In this document: positions 48,378 to 57,542 of the stretch, piece after piece
Numbering within the stretch: the first letter of the stretch is position 1
Layout: the number at the start of each line of letters is the position of its first letter
From: Pseudomonas nitroreducens TX1
GTDB lineage: Bacteria; Pseudomonadota; Gammaproteobacteria; Pseudomonadales; Pseudomonadaceae
Length of the DNA: 64,000 nucleotides
Direction: 5' to 3'
NCBI RefSeq assembly: GCF_000313755.1
Contig: NZ_AMZB01000108.1
Coordinates: forward strand, 1-64,000
The notes under the pieces: generated by a model
Told to the model about the DNA's origin: nothing
The model's database searches: none
The model's input: the letters and a program-made list of their open reading frames with translations, nothing else
Translations under genes and position numbers: made by a program

Positions 48378-51300
48378 GTGAGCAAGCGACGGACAACAAA
48401 ACAAGGCAACGCCCAGGATGTGCAGCCCAGCCACCTGAAATTCCCGGTCGTGGGCATAGGCGCCTCCGCTGGCGGGCTGGCAGCGCTGCTGCGGCTGTTC
48501 GAGAACATGCCCGATGACAATGGCATGGCCTTCGTCGTGGTGATGCACCTGTCCCCCAATCACGAAAGCAGCGCCCACACGATCCTGCAGAAAGCCACCA
48601 GGATGAAGGTGCGCCAGGTGACCGAGGCGACGCCGGTGGAGCAGAACTGCGTCTACCTGATATCCCCAGCGATGCAGTTGACCATGAACGACGGTTACCT
48701 GCGCGTCAGCGAGCTGAGCTCAACCCAGCCGCGACACATCGCCATCGACCTGTTCATGCGCACCCTGGCCGACGCGCATGCCGAGCGCGCCGTCGGCGTA
48801 GTGCTCAGCGGCAATGGCAGCGACGGCTCCTCCGGAGTGTGCCGGATCAAGGAACAAGGCGGGATGACCATCGCCCAGACGCCGGACGATGCCGAATTCG
48901 ACGACATGCCGCGCAGTGCCATCGCCACCAAGCGGGTGGATTTCATCCTGCCAGTGGTGGAAATCCCGCAGAAGCTAATCGAGCTGTGGGAAACCATGCG
49001 CAGCATCCAGCTGCCGCGCGAGGCGGAAGTCAGTGCGCCGATCCAGTCCATCGAGGACCCGGAACAGGCCCGCGTGGCGGAATCGGCGCTGCTCGATATC
49101 CTGACCCTGCTGCGCACGCGCACCGGGCATGACTTCAAGCACTACAAGCGCGCCACCGTGCTGCGCCGCATCGAGCGGCGCATGCAGGTCAACCGCCTGA
49201 ATGACCTGCCGGGCTACCGCACCTTCCTGCAGTCCAACCCGGAAGAAACCAAGCACCTGCTGGCTGACATGCTGATCGGCGTGACCAATTTCTTCCGCGA
49301 CCGCGAAGCCTTCGAGGCGCTGGAGCGGGAGATCATCCCACGGCTGTTCGAAATGCCCGGCGACAGCGAATCGCAGATCCGCGTTTGGAGCGCCGGCTGT
49401 TCCTCGGGCGAGGAAGCCTACTCGATGGCCATGCTGCTCTCGGAGTACGTCGAGTACAGCCAGACCGACCGCAAGTTCCAGGTGTTCGCCACCGATATCG
49501 ACGAACATTCCATCGCCATCGGCCGCAGCGGCGTCTACCCCGAGGCGATCCTGCCGGACATCACCCCACAGCGCCTGCGCCAGTACCTGACCAAGGAGCA
49601 GACCCGCTACCGGGTGAAGAAGGAAATCCGCGAGCGCGTACTGTTCGCCATGCACAACCTGCTGCGCGACCCGCCGTTCTCCAAGCTGCACCTGATCTCC
49701 TGCCGCAACCTGCTGATCTACCTCGACCGCGAAGTGCAGGCGGACATCCTGCAGATGTTCCATTTCGCCCTGGCGCCGGGCGGCTACCTGTTCCTGGGCA
49801 GCTCCGAGTCGGCGGACGTGTGCATGGACCTGTTCGCCCCGGTGGACAAGAAGAACCGCATCTATCGCGCCAAGGCGACCTTGGCCCTGGGCCGCTCCGC
49901 CGCGGCGTTGCCGCTGATCGCCCAGACCGACACGGTGCCGGCGGCCAACGAACGCCCCGTGGAGCGCCGGCGCATCTCCTTTGCCGAGGTGCACCAGCGC
50001 GTGCTGGAGCAATATGCGCCGCCCAGCGTGGTGGTAAACCACGAGTCGAACATCGTGCACATGTCCGACCAGGCCGGGCGTTACCTGCGCTACGTCGGCG
50101 GCGAGCCGTCGCACAACCTGCTGTCGCTGATCCATCCGTCGCTGCGCCTGGAACTGCGCACCGCGCTGTTCCAGGCCTTCCAGACCAGCAAAAGCGTCGA
50201 AGCCCGGCGCGTCAAGCACGAGCGCGACGGCGCCAGCTCGTACATCAACATGGTGGTGCGACCGTTCCGCGACATGGAAGCCGACTTCGCCCTGGTGATC
50301 TTCGACGAGGTCGAGGAAACCATGAGCAACGACGTCGACCCCTCGAAGATCGACCTCAAGGACAACGTCCTCTCGCAGTTGGAAAGCGAGCTGCAGCGCA
50401 ACAAGGAACAGCTGCAGATCACCATCGAGCAGTCGGAAACCTCCACCGAGGAGCTCAAGGCGTCCAACGAGGAACTGCAGGCGATCAACGAGGAGCTGCG
50501 CTCCACCACCGAGGAACTGGAAACCAGCAAGGAAGAGCTGCAGTCGATCAACGAGGAACTGATCACGGTCAATCAGGAGCTCAAGACCAAGGTCGAGGAA
50601 ACCAGCAAGATCAACGATGACCTGCAGAACCTGATCGCCTCCACCGACATCGCCACGGTGTTCGTCGACCGCGCCATGCGCATCAAGTCGTTCACCCCGC
50701 GCGCCGCCGCGATCTTCAGCATCATCGCCTCGGACACCGGGCGCTCGCTGCTGGATATCACCCACCGGCTTATCTACCCGGACCTGGCCAGCGACGCCGC
50801 CCAGGTCTTCGAGTCGCTGCGCACCATCGAACGCGAGGTGGCGAGTAAGGATGAGCGCTGGTACATCGTGCGCATGCTGCCGTACCGCACCACGGAGAAC
50901 GTGATCGACGGCGCGGTGCTGACCTTCATCGACATCACCCAGCGCCGAGTCGCCGAAGAGAAGATGCGCGAGAGCGAGGAGCGCCTGCGCCAGGCGGCGG
51001 AAAGCACCCAGGACTTCATCATCATCACGCTGGACCGCGACGGCTGCATCACCGGCTGGAACAAAGGGGCCGAGCGCGCCTACGGTCACCGGGAAAAGGA
51101 CGTGGTGGGCAAGAGCGCCGAGCTCATCTACAGCGGCGAGGACCGCCGTTCCGGGGTATTCCAGCAAGAATTGCGCGTGGCCAGCGAGAACGGCCGGGCG
51201 GAAGAAGACCGCTGGCATGTGCGCAAGGACGGCTCGCGATTCTTCTGCAGCAGCGTGACCAGTGCGCTGCCCAACGCCGGCCCGCACGGCTATGCCAAGA

Positions 51301-52499
51301 TCGGCCGCGACATTACCACCAAGAAGTGCGAGGAGACCGAGCAGGTTTCACGTCTGGAGCAGAACCAGGCGACCATCCGCCTGCGCGATGAGTTCTTCGC
51401 GATGATGTCTCACGAACTCAAGCATCCGCTGAACCTCATCCAGCTCAACACCGAGCTGATCGGCCGTCTGTCCTCGGTGCGCAGCCATGCCATTGCCGCG
51501 CGGGCCATCGAGAGTATCCAGAGCTCGGTGCGCAGCCAGGCGCGGATCATCGACGACCTGCTCGACCTGTCCCGGGTCAACACCGGCAAGCTCAAGCTCA
51601 AGCTGGGGCCGGTGATCGTGCAGAACATCATCGAGGAAGTGGTCGGCGTGCTGGCAGCCGAGAGCCACGAGAAGGACCTGGCCATCGAACTGGACCTGCC
51701 GCCGCGCGGCACCGACCCGCTGGTGGCCGAAGGCGACCCCGTGCGGGTGGAGCAGATCATCTGGAACCTGCTGAGCAACGCGGTGAAGTTCACCCCCGAG
51801 AGAGGCACGATCCGCGTGGCGCTGGGGATGGACGGGGACATGCTGCGCATCAGCGTCAGTGATGACGGGCAAGGCATCAGTGCCGAGGCGCTGCCGAAGA
51901 TATTCGAGCTGTTCGGCCAGGCCACCGAGACGCATCACCCGACCCACAAGGCCGGGCTGGGTATCGGCCTGGCGCTGGTGCGCGAACTGGTGGAAGCGCA
52001 ACACGGGCGCATCGAGGCAATGTCCGAAGGGCTTGGCCTTGGCTGCACCTTCAGCGTCTGGCTGCCGCCGTACCAGTACGCCGGGCAGGCCGCCTCTGCC
52101 GGCGAGGACACCGACGGCTACTTCGCCGGCTCGCGCCTGCTGATCGTCGACGACTCGCCGGACATTCGCACGGTGATGCAGGCGCTGCTGGAGCTGGAGG
52201 GTGCGACCGTGACCACCGCGGAGGATGGCGAGACCGCGCTCGAAGTGCTGAAGGACGGGCGCTACGACCTCATCCTTTCCGATATCGGCATGCCGGGCAT
52301 GGATGGCCATGAGCTGATCCGCCGTGTTCGCCAGCTGCCGCAGCATGCGCAGACACCCGCAGTGGCGCTGACCGGCTATGGGGCGGCAGCGGACGTGGAA
52401 CTGGCTTACGAAGCGGGCTTCAACGCCCACGTCAGCAAACCGGTATCGCTGGAAACCCTGCAGCGTGTGGCGGCGGACCTCAAGGTCGCCAAGGTCTGA
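48378..52499 (+). CDS. CheB-CheR-PAS-histidine kinase-receiver hybrid
   Basis: The product is about 1373 residues. A CheB methylesterase domain comes first, with catalytic Ser30 in GIGASAGGLAAL, His in VVMHLSPNHESS and Asp in SGNGSDGSSG. A CheR methyltransferase domain follows (RVWSAGCSSGEEAYSMAMLL), then a long Glu-rich coiled coil (STEELKASNEELQAINEELR), two PAS domains, HisKA (FAMMSHELKHPLNLIQ), HATPase (IWNLLSNAVKFTP) and a C-terminal receiver (DLILSDIGMPGMDGHEL). It is a cytoplasmic multi-output sensor. GTG 48378 with GAGG is chosen; upstream in-frame starts exist, including ATG 48273. Confidence 0.9.
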   Translation: MSKRRTTKQGNAQDVQPSHLKFPVVGIGASAGGLAALLRLFENMPDDNGMAFVVVMHLSPNHESSAHTILQKATRMKVRQVTEATPVEQNCVYLISPAMQLTMNDGYLRVSELSSTQPRHIAIDLFMRTLADAHAERAVGVVLSGNGSDGSSGVCRIKEQGGMTIAQTPDDAEFDDMPRSAIATKRVDFILPVVEIPQKLIELWETMRSIQLPREAEVSAPIQSIEDPEQARVAESALLDILTLLRTRTGHDFKHYKRATVLRRIERRMQVNRLNDLPGYRTFLQSNPEETKHLLADMLIGVTNFFRDREAFEALEREIIPRLFEMPGDSESQIRVWSAGCSSGEEAYSMAMLLSEYVEYSQTDRKFQVFATDIDEHSIAIGRSGVYPEAILPDITPQRLRQYLTKEQTRYRVKKEIRERVLFAMHNLLRDPPFSKLHLISCRNLLIYLDREVQADILQMFHFALAPGGYLFLGSSESADVCMDLFAPVDKKNRIYRAKATLALGRSAAALPLIAQTDTVPAANERPVERRRISFAEVHQRVLEQYAPPSVVVNHESNIVHMSDQAGRYLRYVGGEPSHNLLSLIHPSLRLELRTALFQAFQTSKSVEARRVKHERDGASSYINMVVRPFRDMEADFALVIFDEVEETMSNDVDPSKIDLKDNVLSQLESELQRNKEQLQITIEQSETSTEELKASNEELQAINEELRSTTEELETSKEELQSINEELITVNQELKTKVEETSKINDDLQNLIASTDIATVFVDRAMRIKSFTPRAAAIFSIIASDTGRSLLDITHRLIYPDLASDAAQVFESLRTIEREVASKDERWYIVRMLPYRTTENVIDGAVLTFIDITQRRVAEEKMRESEERLRQAAESTQDFIIITLDRDGCITGWNKGAERAYGHREKDVVGKSAELIYSGEDRRSGVFQQELRVASENGRAEEDRWHVRKDGSRFFCSSVTSALPNAGPHGYAKIGRDITTKKCEETEQVSRLEQNQATIRLRDEFFAMMSHELKHPLNLIQLNTELIGRLSSVRSHAIAARAIESIQSSVRSQARIIDDLLDLSRVNTGKLKLKLGPVIVQNIIEEVVGVLAAESHEKDLAIELDLPPRGTDPLVAEGDPVRVEQIIWNLLSNAVKFTPERGTIRVALGMDGDMLRISVSDDGQGISAEALPKIFELFGQATETHHPTHKAGLGIGLALVRELVEAQHGRIEAMSEGLGLGCTFSVWLPPYQYAGQAASAGEDTDGYFAGSRLLIVDDSPDIRTVMQALLELEGATVTTAEDGETALEVLKDGRYDLILSDIGMPGMDGHELIRRVRQLPQHAQTPAVALTGYGAAADVELAYEAGFNAHVSKPVSLETLQRVAADLKVAKV

Positions 52500-52505
52500 G
52501 CCCGG

Positions 52506-52539
52506 CCACTGGCGGCGCCGTGCCAGGCGCCGCCAGTGG
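52506..52539. terminator. Perfect 14-bp hairpin between converging genes
   Basis: CCACTGGCGGCGCC and GGCGCCGCCAGTGG pair perfectly around GTGCCA, 6 nt after the hybrid kinase stop and 22 nt from the converging DUF2892-like gene's stop. It lacks a T-tract, so it may work as a bidirectional end for both transcripts. Confidence 0.65.
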
Positions 52540-52561
52540 CATACGACAGCGGGCCATGGTT

Positions 52562-52876
52562 TCAGGGTGAGATCGGGTCGCTCGCAGGGAAGGTTTCTTC
52601 CAGCGCGTGATCGATCCGCGATTCGGCTACCGTGGGGTTCGCCGGGCCCGGTGAAGTCACCGGCGCCAGGTGTTCGGGCAAGTCATCATGCTGGCCGGTA
52701 ATTGCCGCTTTCATGGCGCAGTGGCCGGTCAGCCCGCGCTTGGCCGCCAACACCCCGGCGGCGACGCCCAGCCAGCCGCCGAGGCCGCCCTTGCGAATGC
52801 CCATGCCGATGGCGGCCAACCCCGTGGCAATCGATGTCGCCCGTTCCCATCCGCTCAGATTCTTCTGCTCTGCCAT
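52562..52876 (-). CDS. DUF2892-like small membrane protein (copy 2)
   Basis: The 104-residue product has WERATSIATGLAAIGMGIRK, a Gly-rich hydrophobic segment (GGWLGVAAGVLAAKRGLTGH) ending in the GHC motif, and a polar tail with HALEETFPASDPISP. The tail matches a motif often found at the end of Pseudomonas/rhizobial DUF2892-type proteins. It is paralogous to 31981-32319. GGAGG lies 5 nt before the ATG at 52876. Confidence 0.7.
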   Translation of the reverse strand: MAEQKNLSGWERATSIATGLAAIGMGIRKGGLGGWLGVAAGVLAAKRGLTGHCAMKAAITGQHDDLPEHLAPVTSPGPANPTVAESRIDHALEETFPASDPISP

Positions 52877-53084
52877 GCTGTCCTCCTGCTGGGTCGGTTT
52901 CACCCGGCTCGCCGCGGGCTGCGGCGTCCGGATACACAACGTAGGCAGACGCACAGAAGGTTGGTTCGAAGAACTTGCCCAGTGGCGCGCCGGGCTCTGC
53001 GCCGGGCTCCGCCCGTCGCTCGGCTGCAACTTGCCGCGGCCACGCAGTTCACACCCAGACCATGCAAAGGAGTAGGAGAAGCCC

Positions 53085-53315
53085 ATGACTGCCTGGCTCA
53101 TCAGCTACAGCAAGGACAACAACACCAGTACCCTGGACATGCCCGGCCAGACACAGCCGAGCCCGGAGCAGGCGGCGGAATTCCTGCTGCAGTGGGCGCA
53201 CAGGAACCTTCCCGCCGGCGACTACGGCGACCAGCAGGATGAACACGGCAGCGAGGCAACGCTGGAGTTGCTGCGCCGCTACGGCATCACGCTGACCGGC
53301 ATCACTGCCAACTGA
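53085..53315 (+). CDS. 76-residue small protein, distant QPMSTVL-type relative
   Basis: The product starts MTAWLISYSKDNNTSTLDMP. It has the same x-x-WLISYS N-terminal strand as YLIHYS (24223) and YVISYI (45308), followed by a PSPEQAAEFLLQWAHRNL helix. It ends RYGITLTGITAN. Similarity to the other two is limited to the N-terminus and helix pattern, so the relation is tentative. AGGAG lies 10-15 nt before the ATG. Confidence 0.6.
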   Translation: MTAWLISYSKDNNTSTLDMPGQTQPSPEQAAEFLLQWAHRNLPAGDYGDQQDEHGSEATLELLRRYGITLTGITAN

Positions 53316-53370
53316 TCCACCGAGTCTTCGTATCAGCGGGGGAGGGGCACGCTCCCGTCCGCCTCGCCTG

Positions 53371-53417
53371 GAGGAGGCGCCGCGAGCACGGGCCAGGCGC
53401 TCGCGCGGTGCCTCCTC
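53371..53417 (-). terminator. Long GC hairpin immediately after triC
   Basis: GAGGAGGCGCCGCGAGC (53371-53387) pairs with GCTCGCGCGGTGCCTCCTC (53399-53417) over about 17 bp with one 2-nt bulge and a G-T pair. It overlaps the last codon of the efflux transporter gene. No T-tract follows on the minus strand. Confidence 0.5.
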
Positions 53418-56400
53418 AGTCCTCGCGGATGCGGTACCAGGTGACGTACAGCGCCGGCAGGAAGAACAGTGTCAGCAGGGTGGCGGCGATGATTCCGCCG
53501 ATCATGGCGAAGGCCATGGGGCCCCAGAACACTTCCCGGGCAATCGGGATCATGCCCAGGCTGGCCGCAGCGGCCGTGAGCAGGATCGGCCGGGTGCGGT
53601 GGTGGGTCGCCTCGATGACCGACCTCCACGGCGAGCGGCCTTCGGCTTCGAACGCCTCGATCTGGGTCACCAGGATCACCGAGTTGCGGATGATGATGCC
53701 GATCAGCGCGAGGATGCCCAGGATGGCCACGAAGCCCATGGGCGTGCCGGTGGGCAGCAGCGCGGCGACCACGCCGATGACGCCCAGCGGCGCCACGCTG
53801 GCGACCAGCAGGGTCTTCTGCACGCTCTGCAGCTGGATCATCAGGAAGGTTGCCATGAGGAACAGCATCAGCGGTACCACCTGGCCAATCGGGCCCTGGG
53901 CCTTGCCGCTTTCCTCGACGGTGCCGCCGGTGGCGAGCCTGTAGTTGGGCGGCAACTGGGCGGCGAACTGCTGGATCTCCGGCTTGAGGACCTTTACCAG
54001 GTCGGTGGGCTGGATGTCATCGGTGATGCTGGCCTTGAGCGTGATGGTCGGCTTGCGGTCGCGCCGCCACACCAGCGGCTGCTCCAGTTCATAGCCGACG
54101 CGGGCGAAGGCCTTGAGCGGAATCGACGTGCCGCTGGCGTTGACCATCTGCAGGTTCTCGATGGTTTCCGGCGAGCTGCGTTCGGCGCTCTCCGAGCGGC
54201 CGACGACGTTGATCAGGAAGATGTTGTCGCGCACCTGGGTCACGGTGGTGCCGGTGACCACGCTGTTGAGCATCTGCGCCACGTCCTCGGAGCCCAGGCC
54301 CAGCTGGCGCAGCTTGTCCTGGGCGATCTCGATGCGCAGCACCTTACCCGGCTCGTTCCAGTCGTAGATGATCTCGCCGATGTGCGCGTTGCCGTCCAGC
54401 AGGCCGGCCAGTTGCATGGCGTAGTCCCGGACCCGGTCCACGTCCGGGCCGCTGATGCGGTACTGGATCGGCCGGCCGACCGGCGGGCCCATCTCCAGCG
54501 GCTGTACGTAGCTGCTGATGCCGACGAAGTCGCGGCGCAGGTTCTCGCGCAGGCGTGCTGCCAGGCGCTCGCGGGCTTCCAGGTCCTTGGCGACTATCAC
54601 CAGCTGGCCGTAGAAGGGGTTCTGCAGTTGCTGGTCCAGCGGCAGGTAGAAGCGGATCGCGCCCTGGCCGATGTAGGAACTCCAGCGCGAGACGTCCTCG
54701 TCGTCCCTGAGCTGTGTCTCGATCTTGTCCATCACCCGGCGGGTTTCGTCGATGCTGCTGTTCTGCGGCAGGTTGAGGTCCACCAGCAGTTCGGGGCGGT
54801 CGGAGGAGGGGAAGAATTGCTGCTGGACGAACTGCATCAGGTACAGCGAAACGCCCAGCAGCGCCACGGTGAAGACGATGGTCAACAGGTTGCGCCGCAT
54901 GGCCCGTTGCAGCCACGTGTCGAAGACGTCGAACAGCCGGCTCTTCTTCTCCTCGTGCCGTTTCAGGGTTTTCGGCAGCACGTGCAGGGCGATCACCGGG
55001 GCGAACAGCACGGCAACTATCCAGGAAAGGATCAGCGCCACGGCGATCACCGCGAACAGTGTGAAGGTGTATTCGCCGGCCGAGCTGGCGTTCAGCCCGA
55101 TGGGCACGAACCCGGCGATGGTCACCAGGGTGCCGGTGAGCATGGGGAAGGCCGTGGAGGTATAGGCGAAGGTCGCCGCCTCGTGCAGCGAGTCGCCCAG
55201 TTCGAGCCGGGTCACCATCATCTCCACGGTGATCATGGCGTCGTCCACCAGCAGGCCGAGGGCGATGATCAGCGCGCCGAGGGAAATCCGCTGCATGGTG
55301 ATATCGGTGTACTCCATGAACACGAAGACCATCGCCAGCACCAGGGGAATCGAACAGGCCACCACCAGCCCGGCGCGCACGCCGAGGCTGATGAAGCTCA
55401 CCACCAGCACGATGACGATGGCCTCGAACAGCGCGCTGGTGAAGCCGCCCACTGCCTTCTCCACCACCTCGGCCTGGTTCGACACCGTGTGTACGCCAAC
55501 GCCCACTGGCAGCTCGCTGGTGATCTGGTCCATGCGCTGGCGCAGCGCCTCACCGAACTCCTGGATATTGCCACCCTTGCGCATGGCCACGGCCAGACCG
55601 ATGGCGGGTTGCCCGTTGTAGCGGAACTGGGTGCTGGGCGGGTCGACATAGGTGCGCTGGATGTCCGCCAGATCCGAGAGGCGGTAGAAGCGATCGTTCA
55701 CCCGCAGGTTGACCGCGGCCAGGTCCGCCTCCGAGCGAAACTCACTGCTGGTGCGTACCGAGATGCGCTCCGGGCCGGCCTCGATCACGCCGGAGGGCGT
55801 CACCGCGTTCTGCTGCTGCAGGCTCTCCAGCACCTGGCGCTGGTCGATGCCCAAGGCCGCCAGCTTGCGGGTTGAGAAGTTCAGGTAAATGACCTCGTCC
55901 TGGGCGCCGATCAGCTCGACCTTGCCCAGGTTGTCTACGCTGCGGATGTCCAGCCGCGCCTTCTCCACGTAGTCGCGCAACTGGCGGAAGCTCAGGCCGT
56001 CGGCGGTAAAGGCGTAGACGCTGCCGAACACGTCGCCGAATTCGTCGTTGAACGCCGGGCCCTGCAGGCCCTGGGGGAAGTCGCCCTTGATATCGGTGAT
56101 CTTCTTGCGCACCTGGTACCAGATGTCCGGGATCGCCTTGCCGCTGGTGGTGTCCTTCAGATAGACGTAGACCGTCGCCTCGCCGGGACGGGTGTAGCTT
56201 TTCACGTAATCGAGGCTGTCCAGTTCCTCGAGCTTCTTCTCGATGCGGTCGGTGACCTGCAGCAGGGTGTCGTCCACCGTCGCGCCCGGCCAGCGGGCCT
56301 GGATCACCATGGTCTTGATGGTGAACGACGGGTCTTCCTCGCGCCCCAGGTTGAAGTAGGAGAAGACGCCCATCACCAGCGAGACGGCCATCAGGTACCA

Positions 56401-56472
56401 GACGAAGGACTGGTGCCGCAGCGCCCATTCGGACAGGTTGAACCTGCTCTTTGCCTTGTCCTGTTCGCTCAC
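53416..56472 (-). CDS. triC: RND efflux transporter TriC-like
   Basis: The 1018-residue HAE1/HME-type RND pump has 12 TM helices and two large periplasmic loops. The transmembrane proton-relay region reads IALGLLVDDAMITVEMMVTR (Asp-Asp in TM4). Other signature parts are QARWPGATVDDTLLQVTDRI near the start and LGVIGVVAALLPTGTPMGFV in the second half. It drives drug export in the inner membrane. The ATG overlaps the preceding gene's stop by 4 nt. An operon with two fusion-protein genes is characteristic of P. aeruginosa TriABC (triclosan efflux, using OpmH elsewhere). Confidence 0.87.
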   Translation of the reverse strand: MSEQDKAKSRFNLSEWALRHQSFVWYLMAVSLVMGVFSYFNLGREEDPSFTIKTMVIQARWPGATVDDTLLQVTDRIEKKLEELDSLDYVKSYTRPGEATVYVYLKDTTSGKAIPDIWYQVRKKITDIKGDFPQGLQGPAFNDEFGDVFGSVYAFTADGLSFRQLRDYVEKARLDIRSVDNLGKVELIGAQDEVIYLNFSTRKLAALGIDQRQVLESLQQQNAVTPSGVIEAGPERISVRTSSEFRSEADLAAVNLRVNDRFYRLSDLADIQRTYVDPPSTQFRYNGQPAIGLAVAMRKGGNIQEFGEALRQRMDQITSELPVGVGVHTVSNQAEVVEKAVGGFTSALFEAIVIVLVVSFISLGVRAGLVVACSIPLVLAMVFVFMEYTDITMQRISLGALIIALGLLVDDAMITVEMMVTRLELGDSLHEAATFAYTSTAFPMLTGTLVTIAGFVPIGLNASSAGEYTFTLFAVIAVALILSWIVAVLFAPVIALHVLPKTLKRHEEKKSRLFDVFDTWLQRAMRRNLLTIVFTVALLGVSLYLMQFVQQQFFPSSDRPELLVDLNLPQNSSIDETRRVMDKIETQLRDDEDVSRWSSYIGQGAIRFYLPLDQQLQNPFYGQLVIVAKDLEARERLAARLRENLRRDFVGISSYVQPLEMGPPVGRPIQYRISGPDVDRVRDYAMQLAGLLDGNAHIGEIIYDWNEPGKVLRIEIAQDKLRQLGLGSEDVAQMLNSVVTGTTVTQVRDNIFLINVVGRSESAERSSPETIENLQMVNASGTSIPLKAFARVGYELEQPLVWRRDRKPTITLKASITDDIQPTDLVKVLKPEIQQFAAQLPPNYRLATGGTVEESGKAQGPIGQVVPLMLFLMATFLMIQLQSVQKTLLVASVAPLGVIGVVAALLPTGTPMGFVAILGILALIGIIIRNSVILVTQIEAFEAEGRSPWRSVIEATHHRTRPILLTAAAASLGMIPIAREVFWGPMAFAMIGGIIAATLLTLFFLPALYVTWYRIRED

Positions 56473-57542
56473 GGTTGTGTCCCCTCGTCGATCCTGACCA
56501 CCTGGCCCTCCTTCAGGCTGTTCACCCCGGCGCTGACCACCCGTTCGCCGTCCGCCAGCCCCTGGCCGATGGTCAGCTTGCCGTCGCGGTTGCGCAGCAC
56601 CTCCACCTCGCGCCGATGCACCTGGCGGCTCTGCGGGTCGATTACCCAGACGAATGCCTTGCCGGTGACCGTGGTGTCGCCAATCAGCGCGGTGGCCGGC
56701 AAGCTGCTGCGTGGCGCCACCTGGCTGGTCAGCAGCACGCTGACCGTGGTGCCCAGGTGGAAGCTGGCGGGCGCGTCGGCCAGAGTCAGGCGGATGCGCC
56801 GGGTGCGGGTGGAGGCGTCGGCCTGGGGCGCGAGTTCGCGCACGGTGCCAGTGGTGCGGTCCTGCGGGGCAAGCTGGGCGCTGACTTCGAAATGCGCGTC
56901 AGCCGGCAGGCGGTGCACCAACTCGTCCGGCAGGTCGACCACGGCTTCCTTCACGTCCGGGCGCACCAGCGTCACCACCTCCTGCCCGGCCTGCACCACC
57001 TGGCCGGCCTCGGCGTGCCACTGAGTTATGACGCCGGCGAAATCACTGCGCAGCTCGGTGTAGCCCAACTGATCCTTCGCGCGCTGGGTGGCTGAGCGCG
57101 CCTGCTCCAGCGTGGCGCGGCTGGTTTTCAGGCGCGTGCGGGCGCGGTCGAGATTGGCCTGGGCGCCTACGCCGCGGGCGAGCAGTTCGCTCTGCCGGCG
57201 CTCGTCGGCCTGGGCGTCGATCCATTCGGCTTGCGCGCGCGAGGCATCGCCCTGGGCGCTGAGCACGGCGTTCTGCTGGTCGGTGGGGTCGAGGGTGGCG
57301 AGCAGGGTGTTCTTCTCCACGCTGTCACCGACATCCTGGTTACGCGCGGCGATACGCCCATTGGTACGGAAACCCAGGGTGGTCTCGTAGCGCGCCTGGA
57401 TGCTGCCGGCGAAGCGGCCGACCTGGCGCACCTCATCGGCTTTCACTGTGACGAACAGCACCGGGCGCGGCGGCGGCGCTTGCGGCTCCTTGGAGCAGCC
57501 GGCCAAGGCGAGGAGGGCGAGGGCGAGCCATGCGGGTTTCAT
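56469..57542 (-). CDS. triB: Membrane fusion lipoprotein TriB-like
   Basis: The 357-residue HlyD-type adaptor has a lipoprotein signal (MKPAWLALALLALAGCSKEP, lipobox LAGC). The barrel-sandwich half-motifs flank an alpha-hairpin (RNQDVGDSVEKNTLLATLDP; LRSDFAGVITQWHAEAGQVV), and a beta-barrel and membrane-proximal domain follow. It bridges the RND pump and the outer-membrane channel as the second of two unequal adaptors. ATGA overlaps occur at both ends (56469-56472 and 57539-57542). Confidence 0.88.
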   Translation of the reverse strand: MKPAWLALALLALAGCSKEPQAPPPRPVLFVTVKADEVRQVGRFAGSIQARYETTLGFRTNGRIAARNQDVGDSVEKNTLLATLDPTDQQNAVLSAQGDASRAQAEWIDAQADERRQSELLARGVGAQANLDRARTRLKTSRATLEQARSATQRAKDQLGYTELRSDFAGVITQWHAEAGQVVQAGQEVVTLVRPDVKEAVVDLPDELVHRLPADAHFEVSAQLAPQDRTTGTVRELAPQADASTRTRRIRLTLADAPASFHLGTTVSVLLTSQVAPRSSLPATALIGDTTVTGKAFVWVIDPQSRQVHRREVEVLRNRDGKLTIGQGLADGERVVSAGVNSLKEGQVVRIDEGTQP

